NCBI GenBank assembly: GCA_965223835.1
Contig: CBDCXQ010000001.1
Location: forward strand, 4,464,001 to 4,528,000
Direction: 5' to 3'
DNA from: CAVYXZ01 sp965223835
GTDB taxonomy: Bacteria > Chloroflexota > Anaerolineae > Aggregatilineales > Phototrophicaceae
DNA: 64,000 nucleotides
Shown here piece by piece: positions 9,262 to 17,962 of this stretch (position 1 is the first letter of the stretch; the number at the start of each line of letters is the position of its first letter). The notes beneath the pieces were generated by a model. It was not told the DNA's origin, did no database searches, and worked only from the letters and a program-made list of their open reading frames with translations. The position numbers and the translations under genes were made by a program.

Positions 9262-10284
9262 ATGAAATGGCAGTGTGTTTTTATCCTGGTTCTATTATTT
9301 GGTATAAGCCCGGCTTTCGCGCAGGACAGCGTTGGCGAGGTTATTCAGTTACAGGGGCAGGTGTTGGATACCGACGGCAACCCGCTGGCAGGTGCGGTGG
9401 TCGAGATCTGGCATACCGACATCAACGGCAATTATGACCACCCCAACGACACGCCGGCGTCTGAACTGCTCAATGATTTTCAATATTTCGGGACCGCGAC
9501 GGTGGATGCTGCTGGTCATTATGCCTTCCGCACCATCAAACCAGCCGCCTACGATTTCCGCCCCACCCACATTCACGTCAAAGTCAAGATTGACGGGGAA
9601 GACGCGCTGACAACCCAATTCTATTTCGAAGAAGACCGGGACGTTGTTGAGCAGGATCGCACGTTCGGCAGGGGCGGTGACACCCTGTTTCTGACGACGG
9701 TTATGGGCACCGATGCTGACGACACTCCACTGCGGATTGCGACGGGCAACCTGATTCTCGACCTGAATGGCGCAGCAGCCGACAGCCTGGTCCCGACAGC
9801 ACGCCAGGCAGAAGGCCCTTATTACCCGGTCGTGGATTTCGCGAATTATGACAACAATTTGAATAGCGCGGCCACTGATGATGAGCCGGTGCTGCCGCTT
9901 CTGGAATCATTTAGTCGCTTCAACCTCAATACGGCGACGGCAGATGATTTCCTGACCATCCCCAACATGAGCGAGCGCATGGTGCGCGAGTTCTTTGAAT
10001 ATCGCCCTTACATCAGCATTCAACAATTTCGCCGTGAGATCGGCAAGTATGTTGATGAGCAGCAAGTTGCGGATTATGAAGCCTATGTCTATGTGCCGAT
10101 TGATGTCAACGAGTCCGATGCAGCGACACTCATGCAATTGCCCGGTGTTGATGCAGCCATTGCCGAGAGCTTGATGACGCAGCGACCCTATGCGTCGAAT
10201 GCGGCATTTCTCGACACCCTGGCAGAATCGGTTAATGCCAGTGATCTGGCGATGGTAGCCCGGTATCTGGTGGCGGAGTCATGA
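9262..10284 (+). CDS. Secreted intradiol-dioxygenase-like protein fused to helix-hairpin-helix domain
   Basis: 340 residues. A signal peptide (cleavage near AFA-QD, residue 20) leads into a beta-sandwich with all four Fe(III) ligands of intradiol ring-cleavage dioxygenases: Y58 (GNYDH), Y97, H103 and H105 (YDFRPTHIH). The EGPYYP motif, which in these enzymes normally precedes the sandwich, is found after it at 184-189. Residues about 215-340 hold two ComEA-like helix-hairpin-helix units (FNLNTATADDFLTIP and DVNESDAATLMQLPG). ATG 9262 follows GGGAGCGTGACAAT. The gene overlaps the next by ATGA. An extracellular aromatic-degrading role is inferred, not shown. Confidence 0.82.
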   Translation: MKWQCVFILVLLFGISPAFAQDSVGEVIQLQGQVLDTDGNPLAGAVVEIWHTDINGNYDHPNDTPASELLNDFQYFGTATVDAAGHYAFRTIKPAAYDFRPTHIHVKVKIDGEDALTTQFYFEEDRDVVEQDRTFGRGGDTLFLTTVMGTDADDTPLRIATGNLILDLNGAAADSLVPTARQAEGPYYPVVDFANYDNNLNSAATDDEPVLPLLESFSRFNLNTATADDFLTIPNMSERMVREFFEYRPYISIQQFRREIGKYVDEQQVADYEAYVYVPIDVNESDAATLMQLPGVDAAIAESLMTQRPYASNAAFLDTLAESVNASDLAMVARYLVAES

Positions 10285-10712
10285 CCGCTGAGGTGATTGT
10301 CACCCGATTGCGGCGCTTCTTGCTGATACTGGTAGCCTTTGTATGTGCAGGTACGATCGTTGAACTGCTGCTTACTGAGCATGTGGAGCACCCGCTGCAA
10401 CTGATTCCGTTTGGCCTGTGTGTGCTGGCACTATTAGCAGTTGGGGCTGTATGGTTCCGCCCGCAACGCGGGACCATTATGACCCTGCGCGGGGTCATGG
10501 TCGTGGTCGCCGCCGGGAGCGTGCTGGGGATGTACTTGCACCTGGCGAATAACCTCGATTTCGAACTGGAAATACGACCCAACGCGAACGGTAGCGAGGT
10601 CATCATGGATGCGCTGATGGGTGTGAATCCGCTGCTGGCTCCCGGCATCCTGGTGTTAGTGGCGGTCCTGGCAATCGCCGCAACCTATTATCACCCGGCT
10701 TTAGAGCGGTGA
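10281..10712 (+). CDS. Small integral membrane protein
   Basis: 143 residues with four predicted transmembrane helices (about 10-30, 40-57, 70-90 and 118-136). The ATG overlaps the stop of the dioxygenase/HhH gene (ATGA), so the two are translated together. I recognise no family. Coupling suggests a membrane partner of the secreted dioxygenase-like protein, but nothing in the sequence gives a mechanism. Confidence 0.75.
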   Translation: MTAEVIVTRLRRFLLILVAFVCAGTIVELLLTEHVEHPLQLIPFGLCVLALLAVGAVWFRPQRGTIMTLRGVMVVVAAGSVLGMYLHLANNLDFELEIRPNANGSEVIMDALMGVNPLLAPGILVLVAVLAIAATYYHPALER

Positions 10713-10768
10713 GGTAACGAGCGATTGATACCATTGAATTTTATCTTTCCCGATTGGAAGGCGTGCAA

Positions 10769-13390
10769 ATGAAACGGTTAAACTGGTTGACGATGTTGGT
10801 GTTATTATGTGCGGCCCCGGTTGTAACCGTCATGGCTCAGGATGCAGCGGTGATCTTGCAAATGACCGTGCCGTTTTTTGCTGAGGATCTTCTGGTCCCC
10901 GTCATCGAGCAATTTGAGGCCGAAAATCCGGGGGTGCAGGTGCTCCTGCTGCCCTATGGTGGCTTTGGGCTGCCAGTAGAAGACAGTGATGACCCGGAAG
11001 AATACCTGGATAATCTGGCGGATTATTTCAGTTCCGCCGATATTTTGTTCATCAACAACGACATAACACCGGAAGCCACTCGCGCTGGTTATCTACTGGA
11101 TTTGTCGCCATTAACCCAGAGCGACCCGGCCTTTAATGCGGCGGCCTTTCACCCAACCGTCCTACCTTCTTTCATGTGGGATGGTCGCCAGTGGGCACTA
11201 CCGATTTCGACGAATTTCGTCGTCCTCTCATACATCCCAGAAGCCTTTGATAACGCCGGGCTAGCCTATCCCAATGAGAACTGGACGCTGGCCGATCTCG
11301 ATTTCGCGGCCCGCGTGCTTACCCAATATGACGCCGATGGTTCGATTGCACTCAATGGCTTGCTGGCGACTGGTGGCGGGGGTGATAATCTGGCTGCACT
11401 GTTTGCGAGTCTGGCTGGTGGCCGCGCTTACAATGATACGAGCTTCCCCAGCGTACCGGAATTCAGCAACCCGCAGCTCGAAGCTGATCTGACGACGTGG
11501 CAGGCATTGCAGGCTGATGGCATCTTGACCTTGCCGGAAGATGTGGATAGCGATTTGGTTCCCATTCTGATCGAAAATCCACAGGGATTTGGTGGCGGCT
11601 TTGGCGGGAATCAGGATGACCCGGAACGGGCGACGGCGCTGCTTCCCGGCGGTTATGCGGGGTTGAATGCCAATGGCTATGCCGTGAGTAGCGGCACGCT
11701 CTATCCCACTGAGGCCTACGAACTCATCAAATTCTTGATTAGCAACCCTAACGCCATTACCGCCTCACTGGGTACTTTACCAGCTTTACAACAGCCCCCT
11801 GCGCCCGACACCAACCAGGGTGGCATTGGCGGCTTTTTGGCGAATGCGACCTCAGTCCCCGATGAGCTGGCACCGCTACTCGATACTGCGTTGGCACGTG
11901 GCCTGAACATTGCTGATCGGCGCTTCACCGATGGCATCATCACCGCCTACAACTTGATGCAGAGTGATGGTCTGGATGCACAAACGGCCTTGATTACTTC
12001 CCAAACTGAGATTACGGTGCGATTGACCGCAGCCGACAATCGGGCAGCGACGCCGATTGTTGTTCAAGCGCCGAATTTGCCAACCGAGTTGGTGGCAGGG
12101 GAGATTGCGTTGGACTTCGCGGTGCTGGGCGGTGGGCCGGGTTTCGCCATCTCACAGCAATGGCAGGATATTGCCGACCGCTTTGTCGCCGCTGACCCCC
12201 AGGTAGGCCGCATCGTGATCGAACCCGAGCCACAATTTCAGTTTGACACGGTTGTTGAGAATTACGATTGTCTCTACGCCAATAACAATCTGGTCCCGGA
12301 TGTCAATCTTGATCTCCTGCTGAGCCTTGATCCCCTCGTTTCAACCGATCCGGCATTCGATAGCAGTGACTTCGTCGCTGGAATTTTCGAGCAGGTGCGG
12401 GTCAACAATCAATTGTGGGCTTTGCCCCTGCAAATATCGCCGCTGGTGCTGCGCTTTGATTACGAGGTTTACAATCAGGCGGGTGTGATAATCCCGCAAG
12501 GAACCTGGAGCGTATCCGAGTTTGAGGATACATTGCGGCAAATCCAGTTCGTACTGGCCGAAGATGAACATCCGCTGGAATTCAATCAAGCGTCGCAAAG
12601 TGCACTCCTGTCACTGATCGCAATCTACGGTGGGGTGCCCTTTGATACCCGCACCGACCCCCCGACAGTTAATTTCACCGACCCGAATACAGTCAACGCC
12701 ATGCAGCAGGTGTTAGAACTGGCCCGTGTCGACCTATTGGACTATGCGACTGGGGGCGGTGGTCCCGGTGGTGGCGGGGGTGGCAACGCCAATGCGGATG
12801 TGCCCACTTATTCGAACATTTTGAACGCGTTTGTTGGCGGCGGTGGTCCTGGTGGTAGCGGCAATGCGCAGGCTAACGACGATGGACTGGTAACGTTTCC
12901 GCGCGGCAATCAATTTAATGCGGTGACATTTAATCTTGGCACGTTGTATATCAGTGCCACTGCCGAACAGCCTGAAGCCTGTTATCGTTTCTTCCAATAT
13001 CTAATGGACTCGCCAGACCTGTTCCAGTCGATGCCTGTTCGCCTGTCTCAGATCAATAGCCCGGCCTTTGCAACCGCGCGGGGTACCGAGAGCGTCGTCT
13101 TTTTTCAATCGCTAGCGGACTTGATGAGCCAACCTTCAACTCTGTTGTTTCCAACGAACATCAATACGGGTAATTTCGGCATGACGAACTGGCTGTTTAA
13201 TCTATTCGAGCGCTACCTGAATGATGAGGTGGTTGATTTCGAAGCTGATTTGCAGGATGCGGAGCAGATCACTCGCGCCTATCTGGATTGTATAAACGCT
13301 ATCCCGACGGATAATCTCACACAGGGTCGCTTCGGGGAATTCTTCCAGCAGGTGCAGGCCTGCCAGGCAGCGGTTGATCCGAACCTGTAA
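10769..13390 (+). CDS. Double extracellular solute-binding protein
   Basis: 873 residues with a signal peptide ending near VMA-QD; no lipobox Cys. Two homologous solute-binding domains (family 1, sugar-type fold) are fused: about 25-425 and 440-873. Both repeat the same landmarks, for example DLSPLTQSDPAF then WALPI in the first and LLLSLDPLVSTDPAF then WALPL in the second. Gly-rich inserts occur in each (GFGGGFGG; a longer Gly/Asn stretch near residue 675). No permease or ATPase gene is adjacent, so import is not assured. GGAAGG lies nine bases before the chosen ATG. Confidence 0.85.
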   Translation: MKRLNWLTMLVLLCAAPVVTVMAQDAAVILQMTVPFFAEDLLVPVIEQFEAENPGVQVLLLPYGGFGLPVEDSDDPEEYLDNLADYFSSADILFINNDITPEATRAGYLLDLSPLTQSDPAFNAAAFHPTVLPSFMWDGRQWALPISTNFVVLSYIPEAFDNAGLAYPNENWTLADLDFAARVLTQYDADGSIALNGLLATGGGGDNLAALFASLAGGRAYNDTSFPSVPEFSNPQLEADLTTWQALQADGILTLPEDVDSDLVPILIENPQGFGGGFGGNQDDPERATALLPGGYAGLNANGYAVSSGTLYPTEAYELIKFLISNPNAITASLGTLPALQQPPAPDTNQGGIGGFLANATSVPDELAPLLDTALARGLNIADRRFTDGIITAYNLMQSDGLDAQTALITSQTEITVRLTAADNRAATPIVVQAPNLPTELVAGEIALDFAVLGGGPGFAISQQWQDIADRFVAADPQVGRIVIEPEPQFQFDTVVENYDCLYANNNLVPDVNLDLLLSLDPLVSTDPAFDSSDFVAGIFEQVRVNNQLWALPLQISPLVLRFDYEVYNQAGVIIPQGTWSVSEFEDTLRQIQFVLAEDEHPLEFNQASQSALLSLIAIYGGVPFDTRTDPPTVNFTDPNTVNAMQQVLELARVDLLDYATGGGGPGGGGGGNANADVPTYSNILNAFVGGGGPGGSGNAQANDDGLVTFPRGNQFNAVTFNLGTLYISATAEQPEACYRFFQYLMDSPDLFQSMPVRLSQINSPAFATARGTESVVFFQSLADLMSQPSTLLFPTNINTGNFGMTNWLFNLFERYLNDEVVDFEADLQDAEQITRAYLDCINAIPTDNLTQGRFGEFFQQVQACQAAVDPNL

Positions 13391-13429
13391 TCCTGACTGT
13401 CGTCCTATATACGGTCGACAGATCATTTC

Positions 13430-13481
13430 GCCCCGTTACCTCTTCATGATTTACATTGCGTGGTAGCGGGGCCTGATTTTT
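13430..13481 (+). terminator. Terminator after the solute-binding protein gene
   Basis: GCCCCGTTACC (13430-13440) pairs with GGTAGCGGGGC (13462-13472), 11 bp with one G-U pair, around a 21-base loop, followed by CTGATTTTT. Confidence 0.6.
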
Positions 13482-13514
13482 ACCCAGGACTAGAATGATG
13501 ACCAGCAACACAGA

Positions 13515-14042
13515 TTAAATTGTATCGTTCCTGGCCTGCGCAACCCAGCCTGGTTGAGGTCCTAGCTCTCGACCAAGCAGCATATTCAGTTGTGCGGCAT
13601 GCCCATGAACGTGCCGCATATTGTACAGTAGTAATTCCAGGAAACTACATTCACCCCATCCAAATCGGCAATATCGTTGCGCGGCTTCATCGGTCAGGGT
13701 ATCAATCGTAGTCTGGCATTTCTGACGACAATTGTTGAGATAGATTCGAAGTTCGTCCTTTGTATACACTCGTTCAGGCAGTGGGCCATCTTCATCCTGC
13801 TCAATTAGAGTAAAGGGGGTTGGAGGTACAAAGCCTTCTTCAGCGCCAGTCAGGTATAGGTCAAGCCAGAACAACGTATGATAAACAACATACCAGAACT
13901 GTGAAAATTCCGGTCTTGTATCTGGCGTTTGCCACAGGGAAGCGCCCCAAAGTTCGTCAGGACAAGCATTGATGTTATCCGCAAGAAAATCGATAGATGC
14001 TCCAAACTGTTGCCAGATGCTAGTTTTTAGAGTGGTATCCAT
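13515..14042 (-). CDS. DinB-family metalloprotein
   Basis: 175 residues. Four-helix bundle of the DinB/YfiT type, with the three His metal ligands at YVVYHTLFW and MRHVHGHAAQL. Members bind a divalent metal and many are thiol-dependent transferases or hydrolases; the exact reaction here is unknown. ATG 14042 is chosen because AAGAAAGG lies eight bases upstream; the 50 codons further upstream are Tyr/His-rich and unlike the family. The gene is convergent with the solute-binding protein gene and shares the terminator region. Confidence 0.85.
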   Translation of the reverse strand: MDTTLKTSIWQQFGASIDFLADNINACPDELWGASLWQTPDTRPEFSQFWYVVYHTLFWLDLYLTGAEEGFVPPTPFTLIEQDEDGPLPERVYTKDELRIYLNNCRQKCQTTIDTLTDEAAQRYCRFGWGECSFLELLLYNMRHVHGHAAQLNMLLGRELGPQPGWVAQARNDTI

Positions 14043-14640
14043 TTGAGTGCCTTTCTTGATGTTGATACAGAAGAATCTTTGTGTGTGATAGTGGGTTGGC
14101 TGATAATAAATGTTGTCTATTGATGCGATTTGATAAAATTTCCTGGCACAAGAAAAACAATAGGGGTCTGATAGTAAGTGGTGATGAGTCATAATATATG
14201 ATGGTTTGCATTTTGGTAGGCTACATTGAATTCATTTGGTGATCAAAAACGTCAATCCTAATTAATATCATTTGTTGCATCACTTACCATTCGCTGTTGG
14301 AGTTGGGAAATCATTGGACAGGTTGCTTCACCGGCAACCCGGCACTAGAATATAGTAGATGGCATTGATGACTAATCGTAAATCCAATACAAGCGGTCTG
14401 CCAGCACCTTTGATTGCGGGATCATCCAGGCTATCCGCTTCCATACTTTTGACTGGTCGATGTCAGAAAAATGTACAGCGTGTTGGTGAGTCGGCTGCCA
14501 CCTAAGAATGGAATATGTTGTAAGACGCGGTGGCACAGATGCAGAATCTCAAGCTCAACAAAGATCAGGACGATATACAGTACAGCCCATTCCCATGACC
14601 ACGATGATGTCACTGTTTGCCCAGTTGGAACTATCCATGA
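14043..14640. other. Long gap without a recognisable gene
   Basis: About 600 bases between the DinB gene and the DsbA remnant. It holds the DinB promoter region and AT-rich sequence (14100-14290). A hydrophobic 60-codon minus-strand frame at 14431-14613 has no recognisable family. The stretch reads as decayed accessory DNA ahead of the pentapeptide/IS630 patch. Confidence 0.4.
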
Positions 14641-14645
14641 TTAGC

Positions 14646-14837
14646 CGTCGCACCAAAGAGGCGCTGGCGTCCGACGAACTGGATGTGGTGGTCAGTCAGG
14701 ATGTGACACGGGCACAGATGTGCGGGCTGACGGGCGTTCCGGCACTGGTGTTCGAGCAAAAATATCTAGTCAGCGGTGCCCAGCCCTATGAGGCGCTGGT
14801 CGGTGTGGTAGAACAAATTGGTGCGGAGAGTGGGTAG
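14646..14837 (+). pseudogene. C-terminal remnant of a FrnE/DsbA-family oxidoreductase
   Basis: The last 60 or so codons match the end of FrnE-type DsbA proteins: the cis-Pro loop GLTGVPALVFEQKYLVSGAQP and the closing helix YEALVGVVEQIG. Everything upstream, including the N-terminal CxxC or equivalent and most of the helical insertion, is absent; the in-frame sequence before 14640 (Arg/Gln/Thr-rich) does not resemble the family. It is therefore a decayed fragment, not a small functional gene. Confidence 0.65.
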
Positions 14838-14874
14838 CTGTTTAGGGGTGAGTCAGTGTAAGGAATTGTCGGAC

Positions 14875-15669
14875 ATGGAAGAAAGATGGCACAAGATACA
14901 GGAACTGTGGAAATCTCACAAATCATTGTATGGCATAGCCGGTTTCATAATAGGTATTTTGCTTTTTCCGGCCCTGCAATATTTTTTCACTGACTCTGCT
15001 GGGCTATTAAAGGATCTTGTGCCTGAAGCTTTTGGGATCATTTTTGCCGTATTTGTTATTGATCGAATATATCGTATGCATGAAAGAAGGGCTAGGGAAC
15101 AAAATTTAATCGACATAATTAGGGCAGGTGTACATGGGCCAGCCGAAAGCGCCTTACATGAACTCAAATCCCTGGATAAGTTGAATTTATTGCAGACGAT
15201 CTCCTTTTACAAGATAAATCTGTCGGGTGCGAGGTTATTTGCATACGATATGCCCCATGTTCGGTTTATTGAATCCTTGTTTAGTAAGTCAACTTTATCT
15301 CATGTTGATCTATCAAATGGGCTTTTAGGATCATGTGATTTTTCAGATTCAAGACTTGATGGTGTTAATTTCGCTAGTGCCGATCTTCGCAGCACATCCT
15401 TTCAAAAATCAGTTGTTAAGTACTGTAATTTTTCAGGTTGCCAACTTGGAGCTGTTGATTTTAGAGATAGCAATCTGCGGGGATGTGTTTTAAGAAATGC
15501 CGAATTAATAACTGTTTATCATATTATGGACGACAAAAAAGGTCAGTCCATCGAAACTGTACTCCCAACGCTATTTTCTGACAATACCACACTCCCCAAT
15601 GGTGAGAAATGGGATTCTACGACAATGGATTTAGAGTATTTACGCGATACTTATGGAGAAAGTAATTAG
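14875..15669 (+). CDS. Membrane-anchored pentapeptide-repeat protein
   Basis: 264 residues. Two transmembrane helices near the N-terminus (about 20-38 and 48-64) are followed by a basic helix and then pentapeptide repeats at about 110-210 (LSHVDLSNG, CDFSDSRLDGVNFASADLRS, NLRGCVLRNAEL) that fold as a right-handed beta-helix. Function unknown. ATG 14875 has AAGGAA ten bases upstream. The gene is richer in A/T than its neighbours, suggesting transfer. The last five residues (YGESN) and the TAG stop are encoded by the IS630 terminal repeat; without the IS the frame would end at TAA right after residue Thr259. Confidence 0.85.
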   Translation: MEERWHKIQELWKSHKSLYGIAGFIIGILLFPALQYFFTDSAGLLKDLVPEAFGIIFAVFVIDRIYRMHERRAREQNLIDIIRAGVHGPAESALHELKSLDKLNLLQTISFYKINLSGARLFAYDMPHVRFIESLFSKSTLSHVDLSNGLLGSCDFSDSRLDGVNFASADLRSTSFQKSVVKYCNFSGCQLGAVDFRDSNLRGCVLRNAELITVYHIMDDKKGQSIETVLPTLFSDNTTLPNGEKWDSTTMDLEYLRDTYGESN

Positions 15670-16214
15670 ACCTCATACAATATTGGCGGTAGGTATTTTT
15701 CGATCCATTCCATTTTGAAACAGGTTTGCTCAAGGTGATCGTGAAATGCCTGTCGCAACTGCCCAAAAGTGCGACAAGTATGATTGTGGCTGATGGCGTC
15801 GCGTGTCAGTTTCCAGACATGCTCCTGGGGGTTGAGATCAGGGCAGGCGACCGGAAAATAGAGCATGTCCAAACAAGGATGCTGTTCAACAAAGTCCCGT
15901 GCCATCCCCTTGTGCCAACTGGCCCGATCCCACAGCAATAAGATGCGACGACCTGGTAAACAGGTCAGAATATGCTTGAGAAAATGCACGGTCATCTTAC
16001 CGTTCTGCCTGGGCAAGGAGAGAGCGATTTCATGTCCACTGAGAACATCCAGCGCGCCATAGAAGTTCACGTATTGGCGGTCGGTTGCGACCCGCACCTG
16101 GGGGGTCTCGCCAATCGGTGCCCAGACACGGGTCAGTGTCGCTTGGAAATACAGGCTCATCTGGTCGAGCGCTAGAATTACGCCATCGGGGTAAGCCTGC
16201 CTAAAATCGGTCAC
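15666..16214 (-). CDS. IS630 transposase, catalytic part (OrfB)
   Basis: 182 residues carrying the DDE triad of the IS630/Tc1-mariner superfamily: ALDQMSL, LLWDRASWHKG and CPDLNPQEHVWK. The GTG at 16214 overlaps the OrfA stop as GTGA, but the likely route is a -1 frameshift on the A-rich heptamer just upstream, giving a fusion of about 354 residues that reads EKKVTDFRQ across the joint. All three acidic residues are present, so the element looks intact. The stop codon overlaps that of the pentapeptide-repeat gene on the other strand. Confidence 0.88.
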   Translation of the reverse strand: MTDFRQAYPDGVILALDQMSLYFQATLTRVWAPIGETPQVRVATDRQYVNFYGALDVLSGHEIALSLPRQNGKMTVHFLKHILTCLPGRRILLLWDRASWHKGMARDFVEQHPCLDMLYFPVACPDLNPQEHVWKLTRDAISHNHTCRTFGQLRQAFHDHLEQTCFKMEWIEKYLPPILYEV

Positions 16215-16732
16215 TTTTTTTCGAGTTCCACTTCAAATTCAGCGATGTCCCGCTCATTCGAACGGGAACGGTAGACCTTTGCTGCCCGCTGGTAGCTGAA
16301 CCCACATTCATGCATCAATGTTACATAGGATCGCTGGCTGTGGTAACGCACCCCGTACCATTGTTCCACCGCAACCTCCAGATCACTCACGGTCCAGAAT
16401 TGGCCGGTACTCAATTGCCAACTGGCTGGCCCACCCTCATGTAACCGCTCCCGCAAATCGCCCCGTTGATCGTCACTCAATTTCTTGGCGTTATTCCCCT
16501 GCCACTTGGAACGTAGTGCCTCAAAGCCCGTCTCCCGATAATGCTGTGCCCACTGACGGATACTGCTTTCGCTAGTGTCCACGATCTTGAGAATGTCGCC
16601 TAACGATATCCCACTACCATACAAACGCACAGCCTGCAGGCGCTTCAGTTCATGCACATCCCGCGTATGCTGCTCCTGACACCGAAACGCTCGAAGCTCA
16701 TCTTTACTCAGATTAAATCGTCGCTTTGCCAT
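16211..16732 (-). CDS. IS630 transposase, DNA-binding part (OrfA)
   Basis: 173 residues with helix-turn-helix segments (SLGDILKIVDTSESSIRQWAQHY and a second, winged-helix part about 110-160, SYVTLMHECGFSYQRAAKVYR) that bind the terminal repeats. It ends EKK-stop at the slippery heptamer A_AAA_AAG (minus strand 16220-16214), where ribosomes can slip back one base and continue into the catalytic frame. OrfA made without slippage could act as a repressor, as known for other frameshift-controlled IS elements. Confidence 0.88.
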   Translation of the reverse strand: MAKRRFNLSKDELRAFRCQEQHTRDVHELKRLQAVRLYGSGISLGDILKIVDTSESSIRQWAQHYRETGFEALRSKWQGNNAKKLSDDQRGDLRERLHEGGPASWQLSTGQFWTVSDLEVAVEQWYGVRYHSQRSYVTLMHECGFSYQRAAKVYRSRSNERDIAEFEVELEKK

Positions 16733-16736
16733 GCTA

Positions 16737-17864
16737 CTAGCTTACATCATATGAACTCTTTTTGCTTTCTCCATAAGCAGCGGTCAAGGCAGCCTCTGCC
16801 CCACTTATCTCGATGTCCTTCAGGAAAAATGGCAAACTGAAGCAGGGATGTGTTATCGCACAATCAGACCAGTCGGTGAAGATAGGGGTGTTCGTGCCGC
16901 GAATGATGATTTGCCCGGACCACAGATCGCCATGTTCGAGCGTGAGCGGAATACCATAGCCCGCTAACTCGGCACACATTGCCTGGAAGCGTGGTATCAG
17001 CGTTTGGAGTTGATTGATCTCAGTCAACGTGAACGGCGAATAACCAACCTGCAAGGCGGCCTCATCGGACAACAACCCCGCGATACCTTGCGCCAACCAG
17101 TCCAAATCGCGGTACGGACAGCCCGCTGCCACCAGTTCATCGCTGGCAGCGGCGAGTTGTACCTGCATTTCGGCATAGCGGCGCACAGCCGTAACCCACA
17201 CGTCGGTTGCGTGATGCGCTGACAACGGCTCACCACGATAATCTTCCAGCAGCCATATGTCCGTCCCTGCCTGCGCCGCCTCCAGGGGAATATTGTCTGG
17301 GAAACGTTGGCTAAGCCAACGCGTCACAGATCGTTCATGGGCAAACATCACGGGCACTGTCTTTAGATAAATATCGCCCGTCGCGGTAGGAACGCGTAGA
17401 ATCGACGACCGCTGCCAGGAACGGATTTGCTGAATTCGACCGGTTGCAAACCTTAGAGCCGCGAATTGTTGTTGAAACCAGCCCGTTCGATACCAGGGAA
17501 CCCGCAGCGCATGGTCAGTCTGTAACCAGCGCCAAACACTCTCAATTTGATTGCGCGAAAAGGGAGTCAGATTGGCCGTTTCCAGCGGCAGCCATTGGCA
17601 TGCTGGTGACGACGGGTTGAGCAGGTCAAGCAAATAGATATTATGGATGACATCTTCATGAAACCAGTTGAGCGCACAACGCAACACAACCGTGTCTAGT
17701 TCAAATTGTTGCCGCATTCCCGTCGTGATTTCGAGCGCGGACTGCCAGAAATGCATATGTGAACTGGCAATCATCGGTAGCGAGCCATCAGGTAAGGTCA
17801 ACACCGCCCCTGCTTCATTCAAGATCAGGGCATAATCTTTGATTCGGATTGACTGCGACATCAT
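16737..17864 (-). CDS. Aminoglycoside-phosphotransferase-fold kinase-like protein
   Basis: 375 residues from the ATG at 17864 (GGAG a few bases upstream; an ATG three bases on is equally possible). Residues about 150-330 show the APH/choline-kinase fold: the catalytic loop LEHGDLWSGQI, where the usual Asn of HGDxxxxN is Gln, and a metal-site FTDWSD. No resistance role is implied; the family also covers fructosamine and homoserine kinases. The last 12 residues (YGESKKSSYDVS) come from the inserted IS630; before insertion the protein would have ended after ALTAA at a TAA. Confidence 0.75.
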   Translation of the reverse strand: MMSQSIRIKDYALILNEAGAVLTLPDGSLPMIASSHMHFWQSALEITTGMRQQFELDTVVLRCALNWFHEDVIHNIYLLDLLNPSSPACQWLPLETANLTPFSRNQIESVWRWLQTDHALRVPWYRTGWFQQQFAALRFATGRIQQIRSWQRSSILRVPTATGDIYLKTVPVMFAHERSVTRWLSQRFPDNIPLEAAQAGTDIWLLEDYRGEPLSAHHATDVWVTAVRRYAEMQVQLAAASDELVAAGCPYRDLDWLAQGIAGLLSDEAALQVGYSPFTLTEINQLQTLIPRFQAMCAELAGYGIPLTLEHGDLWSGQIIIRGTNTPIFTDWSDCAITHPCFSLPFFLKDIEISGAEAALTAAYGESKKSSYDVS

Positions 17865-17962
17865 CAAGCTCCAAGCTTAGATTATTTGCTTGCCATTAAC
17901 AGAGAGGCTGTAATATCTGTGAAGATCAAGCCATCGTTGTCAAAAAATCTAGCTTTGGCCCG

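Larger units (their letters stand above)
15654..16773 (-). mobile_element. Complete IS630-family insertion sequence with TA duplication
   Basis: A 1120-bp element bounded by imperfect terminal inverted repeats: TGGAGAAAG at 15654 and its complement CTTTCTCCA ending at 16773, with about 22 of 33 positions matching inward. A TA lies outside each end (15652-15653 and 16774-16775), the target duplication expected for IS630. Two overlapping minus-strand frames encode the transposase by a -1 frameshift. Joining the flanks at a single TA gives ACTTAAGC, in which both convergent neighbour genes end in TAA, so the empty site can be reconstructed. Confidence 0.88.

Noticed and set aside
14431..14613. 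Hydrophobic 60-codon minus-strand frame as a small membrane protein
   Set aside because: No ribosome-binding site, no known family, and located in decayed DNA beside the DsbA remnant.
16737..17864. Aminoglycoside resistance gene
   Set aside because: Only the APH fold is supported; the catalytic-loop Asn is Gln and the sequence is not close to known resistance enzymes by eye.
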